Below, in pieces: positions 15,566-24,599 of a DNA stretch of 64,000 nt. Numbering within the stretch: position 1 is the stretch's first letter; each line of letters opens with the position of its first letter. The translations under genes and the position numbers were made by a program. Under the pieces are notes generated by a model. That model worked only from the letters and a program-made list of their open reading frames with translations. It was not told where the DNA came from and did no database searches. This DNA comes from VRUE01 sp963715455 (lineage in GTDB: Bacteria; Actinomycetota; Thermoleophilia; Solirubrobacterales; 70-9), in assembly GCA_963715455.1 (NCBI GenBank), contig OY970245.1, positions 2,046,001-2,110,000 on the forward strand. Reading direction: 5' to 3'.

Positions 15566-18139
15566 CTATTCGGCGAGCTCCTCGAGCTCGGCCCGGTAGC
15601 GCTCGAGCTTGGCTCGCTCCTCCTCCACCAACTCGGCCGGCGCGCGGGCGACGAACTTCTCGTTGGCGAGCTTGCCCTCGGCTCGGGCCACCTCCGCGCG
15701 CAGCTCCTCGCGCCGCTTCTCGAGCCGTGCGGCGACCGCGGCAGCGTCGATCTCAGCTGAGGCGAGCACCCTGACCGGGCCGACCGAGGCGATCGGGTCG
15801 CCGCCGTCCTGCCCGAACTCGAAGCGCGAGAGGCGGCCGACGAACTCCTGCGGCTGCTCCCCCTCGACGCGGGCGGAGAGTTGGCTGGCGGCCGGCGCCT
15901 CGACCATGTCGCGCCAGGCGCGCAGGCGGCGGGTCAGCTCGATGCCGCGCTCGACCTCGACCTCGGCCTGCGGATCGAACAGCGACTCCTCAACCACCGG
16001 GAAGGGGTGCACGGCGAGATGCCCTTCTCGCGAGGGGTGAAACGACCAGACCTCCTCGCTGACGAAGGGCATGATCGGGTGCAGCAGGGCGAGCGTGCGC
16101 TCCAGCACCCAGAGCAGGTTGGCCGAGACTGCTGCCTCACCCTCATACAGCCGCGGCTTGGCGATCTCCAGGTACCAGTCGCAAAGCTCCGACCAAAAGA
16201 AGGCGTAGGCCTCCTGGGCGGCATGGGCAAAGTCGTAGCCGTCGAGCTTTTCCGTCACCGAGGCGATAGTCCGCTCCATCCGCGAGAGAATCCAGCGATC
16301 CTCCGGCCGATGGGCCGATACGTCAAAGTCACCTTGACGTATCGGCCCGTCGGCGGCGTTGAGCAGGATCAGGCGGCTCGCGTTCCAGAGCTTGTTCGCC
16401 AGGTCACGGCCCTGTTGGACCTTGGCGTCGGAGTAGCGCACGTCCTGGGTCGAGGACATCGCCAGCAGGCCGAAGCGCAACGCGTCGGCGCCGTGCACAT
16501 CGATCTCCTCCAGAGGGTCGATACCGGTGCCGAGGCTCTTCGACATGCGCCGCCCGTCGCGAGCCTGGATCACCGAGTGCACGTAGACGTCGTCGAAGGG
16601 CACGTCGCCGGCGAACTCGAGCCCGGTCATGATCATCCGCGCCACCCAGAGGAAGAGGATCTCGCGCGCCGTGGTGAGGAAGCTGGTCGGGTAGAAGGCG
16701 CGCAGCTCGGGGGTATCGTCGGGCCAGCCGAGCGTCGCGAAGGGCCAGATCGCTGAGCTGAACCAGGTGTCGAGCACGTCGGACTCCTGGCGCAGCTCGC
16801 CGCCGCAGGCGCCGCAGCGCTCGGGCGCGGACTCGGCGACGAGCGTTTCTTCGCAGGGATCGCAGTACCAGACCGGAATCCGGTGCCCCCACCAGAGCTG
16901 GCGCGAGATGCACCAGGGACGGATCTCGCGCATCCAATCGAGGTAGACGCGCTTCCACTGGTCCGGCGCGATGCGCACCCGATCGCTCTGGACCGCCTCG
17001 ATCGCCGGCGCCGCCAGCTCGTCCATGCGGCAGAACCACTGCAGCGAGATGAGCGGCTCGATGCGCTCGCCCGAGCGGTGCGAGAAAGGCACCGAGTGGA
17101 CGTAGGGCTCCTCACCGCTGAGCACGCCCTCCTGGCGCAGCGCCGCGACCACCGCCTCCTGGGCCTCGGCCACGGTCATGCCGGCGAACCTCTCCCCTGC
17201 CTCCTCTGTGAGGCGCCCGTCGGGACCGATGACGACGATCTCCTCGAGCCCGTGCTTGCGGCCGATCTCGAAGTCGTTGGGGTCGTGGCCGGGGGTGATC
17301 TTCAGCGCCCCGGTGCCGAACTCGGGGTCGACGTGCTCGTCGGCGATGATCGGCAGGCGCCGGCCGACCAGGGGCAGGACGCAATGCTGGCCGACGAGAT
17401 CGCCGTAGCGCTCGTCGCTCGGGTTCACGGCGACGGCGGTGTCGGCGAGCATCGTCTCGGGGCGCACGGTGGCGACGGTCAGCACCCGCTCGGAGCCCTC
17501 GACCGGGTAGTCGATCGAGAAGAGCGCGTCCTCGACCTCGCGGTTCTCGACCTCGAGGTCGGAGATCGCCGAGTGCGAGCCCGGGTCCCAGTTGACCATG
17601 TAGTTGTCGCGGTAGATGTAGCCCTTGTCGAAGAGCTGCTTGAAGACGCGGTAGACGGCCTTCACGTAGCCCTCGTCGAGGGTGAAGCGCTCACGCTCGT
17701 AGTCGCAGGAGGCGCCCAGTCGCTTGTACTGCTCGACGATCCGCGAGCCGTACTCCTCCTTCCACTCCCAGACCCGTTTGACGAACTCCTCGCGCCCCAG
17801 CTCGTGACGATCGACCCCTTCGGCGCGCAGCGTCTTCTCGACCACCGACTGGGTGGCGATGCCGGCGTGGTCGGTGCCCAGGATCCAGAGCGCATTGCGC
17901 CCGCGCATGCGGTTCATCCGCACCAGCGCGTCCTGCATCGACCCGTTCAGCGCGTGCCCCATGTGCAGCGCCCCGGTTACGTTCGGCGGCGGAATAGCCA
18001 CCGAGAAGTTCTCCTCCGCCGTGCCCTCGGCCGGCGGGTGAAAATACCCCGCCTCCATCCACTCGGCGAAGATCCGCGCCTCGACCTCTGTCGGGTCGTA
18101 GCGGGTCTTCTCCTCGAGGGTCTTGCGGCGCTCGCTCAC
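15566..18139 (-). CDS. valS: valyl-tRNA synthetase
   Basis: Class I synthetase charging tRNA-Val. The 857 residues are complete: the HIGH box appears as GALHMGHAL (near 60), the editing domain includes WDPGSHSAISD and VATVRPETMLADTAVAV, the KMSKS box is GRRMSKSLG (near 530), the anticodon-binding domain contains DRWILSRMER, and a C-terminal coiled-coil begins AARLEKRREELRAEVARAEGKL. The start is GTG with a TAGACT box 9 nt upstream and no Shine-Dalgarno sequence. A perfect 15-bp palindrome lies inside the coding sequence before the anticodon domain. folC follows with an apparent overlap. Confidence 0.97.
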   Translation of the reverse strand: MSERRKTLEEKTRYDPTEVEARIFAEWMEAGYFHPPAEGTAEENFSVAIPPPNVTGALHMGHALNGSMQDALVRMNRMRGRNALWILGTDHAGIATQSVVEKTLRAEGVDRHELGREEFVKRVWEWKEEYGSRIVEQYKRLGASCDYERERFTLDEGYVKAVYRVFKQLFDKGYIYRDNYMVNWDPGSHSAISDLEVENREVEDALFSIDYPVEGSERVLTVATVRPETMLADTAVAVNPSDERYGDLVGQHCVLPLVGRRLPIIADEHVDPEFGTGALKITPGHDPNDFEIGRKHGLEEIVVIGPDGRLTEEAGERFAGMTVAEAQEAVVAALRQEGVLSGEEPYVHSVPFSHRSGERIEPLISLQWFCRMDELAAPAIEAVQSDRVRIAPDQWKRVYLDWMREIRPWCISRQLWWGHRIPVWYCDPCEETLVAESAPERCGACGGELRQESDVLDTWFSSAIWPFATLGWPDDTPELRAFYPTSFLTTAREILFLWVARMIMTGLEFAGDVPFDDVYVHSVIQARDGRRMSKSLGTGIDPLEEIDVHGADALRFGLLAMSSTQDVRYSDAKVQQGRDLANKLWNASRLILLNAADGPIRQGDFDVSAHRPEDRWILSRMERTIASVTEKLDGYDFAHAAQEAYAFFWSELCDWYLEIAKPRLYEGEAAVSANLLWVLERTLALLHPIMPFVSEEVWSFHPSREGHLAVHPFPVVEESLFDPQAEVEVERGIELTRRLRAWRDMVEAPAASQLSARVEGEQPQEFVGRLSRFEFGQDGGDPIASVGPVRVLASAEIDAAAVAARLEKRREELRAEVARAEGKLANEKFVARAPAELVEEERAKLERYRAELEELAE
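16312..16348. repeat. perfect 15-bp inverted repeat inside valS
   Basis: Arms GGGCCGATACGTCAA (16312-16326) and its exact complement (16334-16348) around a 7-nt loop; pairing extends about five more bases on each side with a wobble. It encodes a variable linker of ValRS whose length is normal, so it does not break the protein. It uses codons such as ATA and GTA that are rare nearby. Confidence 0.75.
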
Positions 18140-18148
18140 GAGCGGCCG

Positions 18149-18154
18149 AGTCTA
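18149..18154 (-). promoter_or_regulatory. putative -10 box of valS (leaderless)
   Basis: TAGACT on the minus strand, 9 nt before the valS GTG, with no ribosome binding site in between. Confidence 0.4.
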
Positions 18155-18182
18155 GGAGGGATTGACGGAATTCGCCTGCGCG

Positions 18183-18255
18183 CCCCTGGGCGCGGTGCCG
18201 GCTGATCGATTTGCCCCGCTACGCGTGGGTCAATCGATCACTCGGCACCCAGGGG
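18183..18255. terminator. long imperfect hairpin between the repeat protein gene and valS
   Basis: CCCCTGGG...GGTGCCGGCTGATCGAT (from 18183) pairs imperfectly with ATCGATCACTCGGCACCCAGGGG (to 18255). It begins 34 nt after the stop of the 18289 gene and is the likely terminator of that gene. No U-run follows. Confidence 0.5.
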
Positions 18256-18288
18256 TCGCCGTCAGCGTAGGCAGCCCGGAGGCGCCGC

Positions 18289-21276
18289 CTACTTCTTGGG
18301 TTTGGGCTTCCGCTTGACGACCTTGACGCTGAAGCTGGCCGGGGTTGGATCGACTCCGCCCGACGAGACAGCGCGCACGGAGACCGTGTGTTTGCCCGGC
18401 TTCAACCTGTAGGACATGGGTGCGGTGCAAGGGGTGTACTTGCCTTTATCGAGTTTGCACTCGAAGGTCGCTCCCACCACGTCGGAGGAGAAGCTGAAGC
18501 TGATCTTGGCCTTCGCCTTTTTGGTCTTCACTGGTTTTGTCGGATATTTGCCCAGCACCGTGTCGGGGACGGGGATAACGGTGACCTCAGGCGGTTTCGG
18601 CGGGTCGCAAACCGCACCCGTGCTCGCCACCACGGCATTGACTTTCTTCCCCGTGTCGTCGTAAGCGGTGGAGAGCTGCTTTGGACAGGCAAGCGCGCCG
18701 GTCGTCGTCGACGCGAACTGGTTGGTCCGCGTGCCTCCGTAGGTGAGGAAGCCGATGCTGTCGCCAATTGCCGAGGAGGCGGAGTAGTTGCCGATCGGCT
18801 GCAGATCCAGGGACCCGCCCAGAGTCGCGTTCCCGCCGACGGCGAGGCGGTCGAACTGGCCTGCGCCGGTTCCGCCAATCTCGATCTCGAGCTTGCCCCC
18901 CGCGCCCTGCGTGTAGTTGCCGCTCACCGTCAGCGTGCCGGGGCTGGCGCCGGGAAGAACGGTGCCTCCCGAGTTGTCCACCGTGCCCTGCAGTGTGCCG
19001 CCGCCGGTGAGTTTCCCGGCTTTCAGCAGCAGCGGGTTGGCGAGGCTGAGTTTCGTCCCGGCCGGGAGCGCGACCTGTGCAGAGGCGCCGGTCTGGTCGA
19101 TCGTGCCTCCAACATTGGAGGTGTTCGCCGACGCTCCGCTGGTCCCAATCGAGCCGGTATTGGTCAGCGTCCCTGACAGGTTCAGGTTCGGGTTCGACAG
19201 GCTCTGGTCGAACAAGATCGCCCCTGCATTGGTGAAGGACCCGGAATGGACCGTGCCGGCGATGCTCAGCGTCTGGCCGCTCGCGAGGCTGCCGGTCATC
19301 GACGCGCTGCTGTTCACCCGCACCGTGCTTGCCCCGGCGCCTGTGTATTTGAGATAGCCGCAGTTGACCGAGACCGGCGTGGCGCCCGAGGTCGTGCCGG
19401 CACCCTGCTCGTAGTTGACCGCGCTGAGCGTGCCGGTGCCAGCCGCGACGATCTGGCCGCCGGTGTCGTTTTTGACCGAACCACCGGTATCGCCGCAGGA
19501 ACTCGTATTCGAGAGAGCCGTCTTGCCGTCGGCGATGCCGATCACACCTTTGTTCGTTACCGGCCCGCCAAGACCGGCGCTCTGGTCGAACTGCATCGTC
19601 CCGGTGTTGGTGATGGTCCCTTCGAAGTTGGCGCCGAGACCGCCGCCGGTGCCCGAGGCCGCGGCGACGGTGACCGTGCCCGCGTTGACGAAATCCTTGT
19701 CGTTGACGTTGAGGAAAGCCCCTCCGCCCGGGCCGCCGCTGCAGCCGCCCCCGGGGCAGGTGACCGTGATCGAGCCTTTGTTGGTGAAGTTCCCGCCGAG
19801 ATTCGCGTTCACGCCGGCGTTGGCGAGGACCAGCGACTGGCCCGTCTGCATTTCCCCGGTCAGGGTGAAGCCACCGTTGGCCTGCACTTTGCTCGCCCCG
19901 GTGCCGAGGTACTTCACCGAGCCACAGGGGATCTGGACCGGCGCCGTCCCGGTCGTGGTGCCGGCGCCCTGCTCGTAGTTGATGACGCTGAGGGTGCCGG
20001 AGCCGGTCCCGTTGATCGAGCCGCCGGTGTTGTTGGCGACTTTGGGACCGGTATCGCCACACGAGCTGCCTTCGTTGCGGGCGACCTTGGTGTCGGCGAT
20101 GTTGATCGCGCCTTGGTTATTGATCACGCCCGCGAGCGCGCCGCTCTGGTTGAAGTTGATCGTGCCGGTGTTGACGATCGTGCCGCCATTCCCCGAGTCG
20201 ACCACGCTGCCGGTGCCGGCGTCGGCCGCGACGGTGAGGGTGCCCGCGTTCGTGAACGTGTTGCCCTGGGCAGCAATGTCCGGGCCGCCACCGGCGCCGC
20301 AGGGGATGCTGCAGGTGAGGGTGATCGTGCCGCTGTTGGTGAACGGCCCGCCGAGGAAGGCGTTCGTGTTGCTGCTCTCATCGCTGATCGTCAGCGACTG
20401 ATTGCTCTGCATCGTCCCGGTCAGGGTGATGCCCCCGTACACCCTGACTTTGGACGCTCCGTTGCCGGTGTATTTGAGCGAGCCGCAGGGGATCTGCACC
20501 GGGCTGGTGCCGGTCGTCGCGCCGTCGCCCTGCTCGTAGTTGAGGACGTCGAAGGTACCCGCGCCGGTCGCGTTGAGCGTCCCACCGGCGTCGTTCTTGA
20601 ACGAGGCACTGGTGTCGCCGCAGGAGCTGCCGCCTGAGCGCAGGATCGTCCCATCGGCGATGTTGACCGTGCCCTGGTTGGTCACCGCGCCGTTGTCGAA
20701 CTTCGCCCCGTGGTTGAACTGCATGGTCCCGGTGTTGAGCAGCGGGCCGCTGATGAAGGGGGTGCTTCCGACGCTCGCGTTGACGTCCGCGTCGACGGTG
20801 ATCGCGCCGGCGTTGGTGATCGTCGGGGCTCCTATGCTAGGCGAGCCGCAGCTGGAGGGCGTCACGTTGCATTTGAGGGTTATCGCCGCTCCGCTCGCGA
20901 TGCTGAGCTGTCCACCGGCGGCGACGTTTAGGTTGGTGTTCGGGCCCTCGGCGGAGATCTGCAGGGTGGGGCTCGATCCAGCTCCCCCGATCGTCATCGA
21001 CTTCGCCACCGACCCACCGGTCATCACCACCGTGTAGGTGCCGGCAGCGGTGATCGAGGCGTCGCAGGAACCGCTTGGCGCCCCGTTGGTCCAGTTTGCG
21101 TCGGTGTTGTAGTGCCCGGATTCCCCGATCCAAGAGGTTGCGAAGACCCCGGGCGTGACCGGACAGGCCGCAGATGCGCTCGAAGGCGCAGATGAGAAGG
21201 CAACCATCGCGACGAGCCCTGCCAAAGCGGCCAAACACGTGACCCGACGACCGCGGATCTGCACACTCTCACTCAT
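18289..21276 (-). CDS. secreted beta-solenoid repeat protein, adhesin-like
   Basis: A 995-residue exported protein. The signal peptide (about 1-37) has a hydrophobic core LAALAGLVAMVAF and an ASA cleavage site. Residues about 45-740 are Gly/Thr/Asn-rich beta-helix sequence with three copies of a unit of roughly 180 residues. Each unit carries SSCGDT, NYEQG.GTT and a Cys-Gly at a QIPCG-type site, a possible conserved disulfide. Next comes a stretch of autotransporter-associated type (GTVLPGASPGTLTVSGNYT), then an Ig-like domain (FECKLDKGKYTPCTAP, near 930) and a basic tail ending RKPKPKK. There is no beta-barrel and no LPXTG anchor. Surface attachment is inferred; function unknown. Confidence 0.85.
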   Translation of the reverse strand: MSESVQIRGRRVTCLAALAGLVAMVAFSSAPSSASAACPVTPGVFATSWIGESGHYNTDANWTNGAPSGSCDASITAAGTYTVVMTGGSVAKSMTIGGAGSSPTLQISAEGPNTNLNVAAGGQLSIASGAAITLKCNVTPSSCGSPSIGAPTITNAGAITVDADVNASVGSTPFISGPLLNTGTMQFNHGAKFDNGAVTNQGTVNIADGTILRSGGSSCGDTSASFKNDAGGTLNATGAGTFDVLNYEQGDGATTGTSPVQIPCGSLKYTGNGASKVRVYGGITLTGTMQSNQSLTISDESSNTNAFLGGPFTNSGTITLTCSIPCGAGGGPDIAAQGNTFTNAGTLTVAADAGTGSVVDSGNGGTIVNTGTINFNQSGALAGVINNQGAINIADTKVARNEGSSCGDTGPKVANNTGGSINGTGSGTLSVINYEQGAGTTTGTAPVQIPCGSVKYLGTGASKVQANGGFTLTGEMQTGQSLVLANAGVNANLGGNFTNKGSITVTCPGGGCSGGPGGGAFLNVNDKDFVNAGTVTVAAASGTGGGLGANFEGTITNTGTMQFDQSAGLGGPVTNKGVIGIADGKTALSNTSSCGDTGGSVKNDTGGQIVAAGTGTLSAVNYEQGAGTTSGATPVSVNCGYLKYTGAGASTVRVNSSASMTGSLASGQTLSIAGTVHSGSFTNAGAILFDQSLSNPNLNLSGTLTNTGSIGTSGASANTSNVGGTIDQTGASAQVALPAGTKLSLANPLLLKAGKLTGGGTLQGTVDNSGGTVLPGASPGTLTVSGNYTQGAGGKLEIEIGGTGAGQFDRLAVGGNATLGGSLDLQPIGNYSASSAIGDSIGFLTYGGTRTNQFASTTTGALACPKQLSTAYDDTGKKVNAVVASTGAVCDPPKPPEVTVIPVPDTVLGKYPTKPVKTKKAKAKISFSFSSDVVGATFECKLDKGKYTPCTAPMSYRLKPGKHTVSVRAVSSGGVDPTPASFSVKVVKRKPKPKK

Positions 21277-21362
21277 CCTCAGCTACCTCTTCCGTTGTAG
21301 ATCGATCTGATGGGCGAGCGCCCCTGCACTGCGCACGGGAGCCTAGCGCGCCAAGGGCCTTT

Positions 21363-21384
21363 AAATAGGCAGTTCTGCCTATTT
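21363..21384. promoter_or_regulatory. AT-rich perfect palindrome upstream of the repeat protein gene
   Basis: AAATAGGCAG / CTGCCTATTT, two 10-bp arms with 2 bp between. It is AT-rich in a GC-rich region, 87 bp upstream of the 18289 gene's start and 139 bp after the clpX stop. It could be an operator or a clpX terminator; the tight spacing favours a protein-binding site. Nothing else was recognised in the 246-bp gap 21277-21522. Confidence 0.4.
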
Positions 21385-21522
21385 ATGGATCGAGTCGCAG
21401 GACGGCGCTCTCAGTAGCCTCTCGCTGGAAAGCTCGACGCACGCAGGGAATGAACTTGCGGCCGAACTCCCATGTCCATCTCCTGCGTGGCCCGCCTGGA
21501 TTCGCATCCGACCCGGCTGCGC

Positions 21523-22812
<1,290 letters not shown>

Positions 22813-22815
<3 letters not shown>

Positions 22816-22830
22816 CGGAATCCCCTCCTT
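22813..22830 (-). promoter_or_regulatory. Shine-Dalgarno and CTG start of clpX
   Basis: AAGGAGG (22830-22824) is followed after 8 nt by CTG (22815-22813). This strong ribosome site decides for the CTG start; an ATT at 22821 in the same frame is too close to the site. Confidence 0.7.
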
Positions 22831-22960
22831 AGGGGCAGTGGTTGCCTACCGGCTCGCGCCCCAAAGCTTAGAGGGGGGATCAAGCCGGCCTGTCGGTGCG
22901 GTCGTTTACTGCGCGCCGCACCCCGTCCCTCCCCGTGACTGCGTACTTGCGTGACCGCGG

Positions 22961-22966
22961 TACCGT
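22961..22966 (+). promoter_or_regulatory. putative -10 box of the acetyltransferase gene
   Basis: TACCGT ends 6 nt before the GTG at 22973 and no ribosome site is present; fits the leaderless pattern. Confidence 0.3.
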
Positions 22967-22972
22967 GAGCGG

Positions 22973-23428
22973 GTGGCCGGTGAGCTGAGAATCGCCCCGA
23001 TCTCCGAGGCCGAACTCGGCACTCTGCTGCCGATGATCGCCGCCTACCAGCGCTTCTACGAGGTCGAGACGATCGACGAGGAGCGCAACCGCGCCTTCTT
23101 CTCCCGTTTCATCGCCCCCAGTGAGGACGGCATGCTGCTCGGCGCCTGGCGCGATGGCAAGCTGCTCGGCTACGCCTGCCTCTACTGGAGCTTCACCTCG
23201 CTTGTCCCGGCCGAGACCGTGCTGATGAACGACCTCTACGTCGACCCCGCGGTGCGCGGCCAGGGCGTTGGCCGAGCCCTGATCAAGGCCGCCGCCGCCG
23301 TTGGCCGCGAGCGCGGGGCGCAGCGACTGGAATGGGCAACTGCGCCGAGCAACGCAACCGCCCAGCGCCTCTACGACTCGACCGACGCCGAGCGCAACGA
23401 GTGGGTCGAGTACGAGCTGGGGCTCTAG
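22973..23428 (+). CDS. GNAT family N-acetyltransferase
   Basis: Predicted acetyl-CoA-dependent acetyltransferase of unknown substrate. The 151 residues show the GNAT fold: an N-terminal strand-helix, LGYACLYWSFTS (strand 4 region), the acetyl-CoA loop LYVDPAVRGQGVGRALI near residues 90-106, and the C-terminal ATAPSNATAQRLYDS. The start is GTG. It is the only plus-strand gene in the tig-clpP-clpX neighbourhood and its last four bases overlap the convergent M23-like gene. Confidence 0.88.
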   Translation: MAGELRIAPISEAELGTLLPMIAAYQRFYEVETIDEERNRAFFSRFIAPSEDGMLLGAWRDGKLLGYACLYWSFTSLVPAETVLMNDLYVDPAVRGQGVGRALIKAAAAVGRERGAQRLEWATAPSNATAQRLYDSTDAERNEWVEYELGL

Positions 23429-23901
23429 CTGTAGCGGTCCCAGCGGCGCAGGGGCGGCGCTGGGTCTATCGGCTGACCTGCGACGTGGATCTCGAAGTGC
23501 AGGTGGCAGCCGACCGTGCGGGCGTTGCCGGTGTCGCCGACGGCGCCGACGGACTGGCCGGTCAAGACGCCATCGCCGCGCCGCAGCGGCGATGGCCGCG
23601 GCAGGTGAGCGTAGAAGTAGCTGCGCCGCTCCCCTTCGCCGCCGATCAGCAGGTAGTTGCCGTAGAGCACCGGGTCATAGCCGCTGCGCGGCGCCCCGAA
23701 CTCGCCGATCGGCCCGCGCAGCCAGTGTGGCCCAGCAACCGGGAAGACATGCCCATAGAAACGCGTCCCCCCATCGCTCGCAAAAGCTCTACCCCCTAAC
23801 AACCCGGCGAGGACGAGCAGAAGCACAAGCACGACAGCGCCCATCCCGGTAGGGGTGAAGCGTCTTGTACTTTTTCGCGGCCGCCGCTCGGGCGCCAGCA
23901 A
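23425..23901 (-). CDS. M23-type peptidase domain lacking its first zinc ligands
   Basis: Membrane-anchored protein of 158 residues from a TTG (an ATG at 23844 is equally possible), with one membrane segment near 20-42. The C-terminal half matches LytM/M23 endopeptidases: YFYAHLPRPS, RRGDGVLTGQSVGAVGDTGNA and GCHLHFEI, the last carrying the HxH zinc ligands. The normal preceding HxxxD segment is absent: GAPRS runs directly into GYDPVLYGNYLLI, as if about 35 residues were deleted. It is therefore probably a non-catalytic peptidoglycan-binding or regulatory remnant. It lies behind clpP on the same strand. Confidence 0.8.
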   Translation of the reverse strand: MLAPERRPRKSTRRFTPTGMGAVVLVLLLVLAGLLGGRAFASDGGTRFYGHVFPVAGPHWLRGPIGEFGAPRSGYDPVLYGNYLLIGGEGERRSYFYAHLPRPSPLRRGDGVLTGQSVGAVGDTGNARTVGCHLHFEIHVAGQPIDPAPPLRRWDRYS

Positions 23902-23949
23902 TCCCCGCCTCTCGAAAAAGTTAAGCGGAACCCCTACCGGGATGGGCGC
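23837..23949. repeat. 20-bp perfect inverted repeat spanning the M23-like gene start
   Basis: GCGCCCATCCCGGTAGGGGT (23837-23856) and its exact complement (23930-23949) flank 73 bp that pair further around ACTTTTTCG / CGAAAAAGT. The right arm ends 5 bp from the clpP stop, so it may serve as the clpP terminator; the left arm is coding. Confidence 0.7.
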
Positions 23950-23954
23950 GCACC

Positions 23955-24539
23955 TCAGTGGTGCTCGATGACGCGATCGACGAGGTTGTACTCCCGCGCT
24001 TCCTCGGCGCTCATGAAGTAGTCGCGATCGGTGTCGTTTGTGACCTTCTCGAAAGGCTGGCCGGTGTGCTTGGCGAGGATCTCATCGAGGCGGCGACGCA
24101 CGTCGATGATCTCTTTGGCGTGGATCTCGATGTCGGTCGCCTGGCCTTCGAAACCGGATGACACCTGGTGAATGAGAATCTTCGAGTTGGGCAGCGCCAT
24201 GCGCTTGCCGGCGGCGCCGCCGGAGAGCAGCAGGGCGCCCATGCTCATCGCGATGCCGACGCAGATCGTCTGCACGTCGGGCTTGATGAACTGCATCGTG
24301 TCGTAGATCGCCAAGCCGGCGTAAACCGAACCGCCGGGCGAGTTGACGTAGAGGCTGATGTCCTTGTCGGGGTCCTCGGACTCCAGGTGCAGGAGCTGGG
24401 CAACGATCAGGTTGGCGATGTCCTCGGTAACTGCTGTGCCGAGGAAGACGATGCGCTCGTTCAGCAGCCGTGAGTAGATGTCGAAAGAGCGCTCGCCGCG
24501 CGAGGTCTGCTCGACCACCATTGGGACCAAAGGACTCAT
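23955..24539 (-). CDS. clpP: ATP-dependent Clp protease proteolytic subunit
   Basis: Serine protease chamber used with ClpX. The 194 residues are full length with the catalytic set Ser99 in GIAMSMGALLL, His124 in ILIHQVSSGFEGQ and the Asp in NDTDRDYFMS. The N-terminal SFDIYSRLLNERIVFLG and YVNSPGGSVYAGLAIYD (oxyanion loop) are canonical. The start ATG has TAGAGT 8 nt upstream and no Shine-Dalgarno sequence. tig lies 60 bp upstream; clpX is separated by two extra genes. Confidence 0.97.
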   Translation of the reverse strand: MSPLVPMVVEQTSRGERSFDIYSRLLNERIVFLGTAVTEDIANLIVAQLLHLESEDPDKDISLYVNSPGGSVYAGLAIYDTMQFIKPDVQTICVGIAMSMGALLLSGGAAGKRMALPNSKILIHQVSSGFEGQATDIEIHAKEIIDVRRRLDEILAKHTGQPFEKVTNDTDRDYFMSAEEAREYNLVDRVIEHH

Positions 24540-24547
24540 CGCCGCGC

Positions 24548-24553
24548 ACTCTA
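24548..24553 (-). promoter_or_regulatory. putative -10 box of clpP (leaderless)
   Basis: TAGAGT on the minus strand, 8 nt before the clpP ATG, in the 60-bp tig-clpP gap. Confidence 0.4.
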
Positions 24554-24599
24554 TAGAAGCGGCTACACGGACTCGCGAGCTGCAGCTAGGCGTGCAGGC

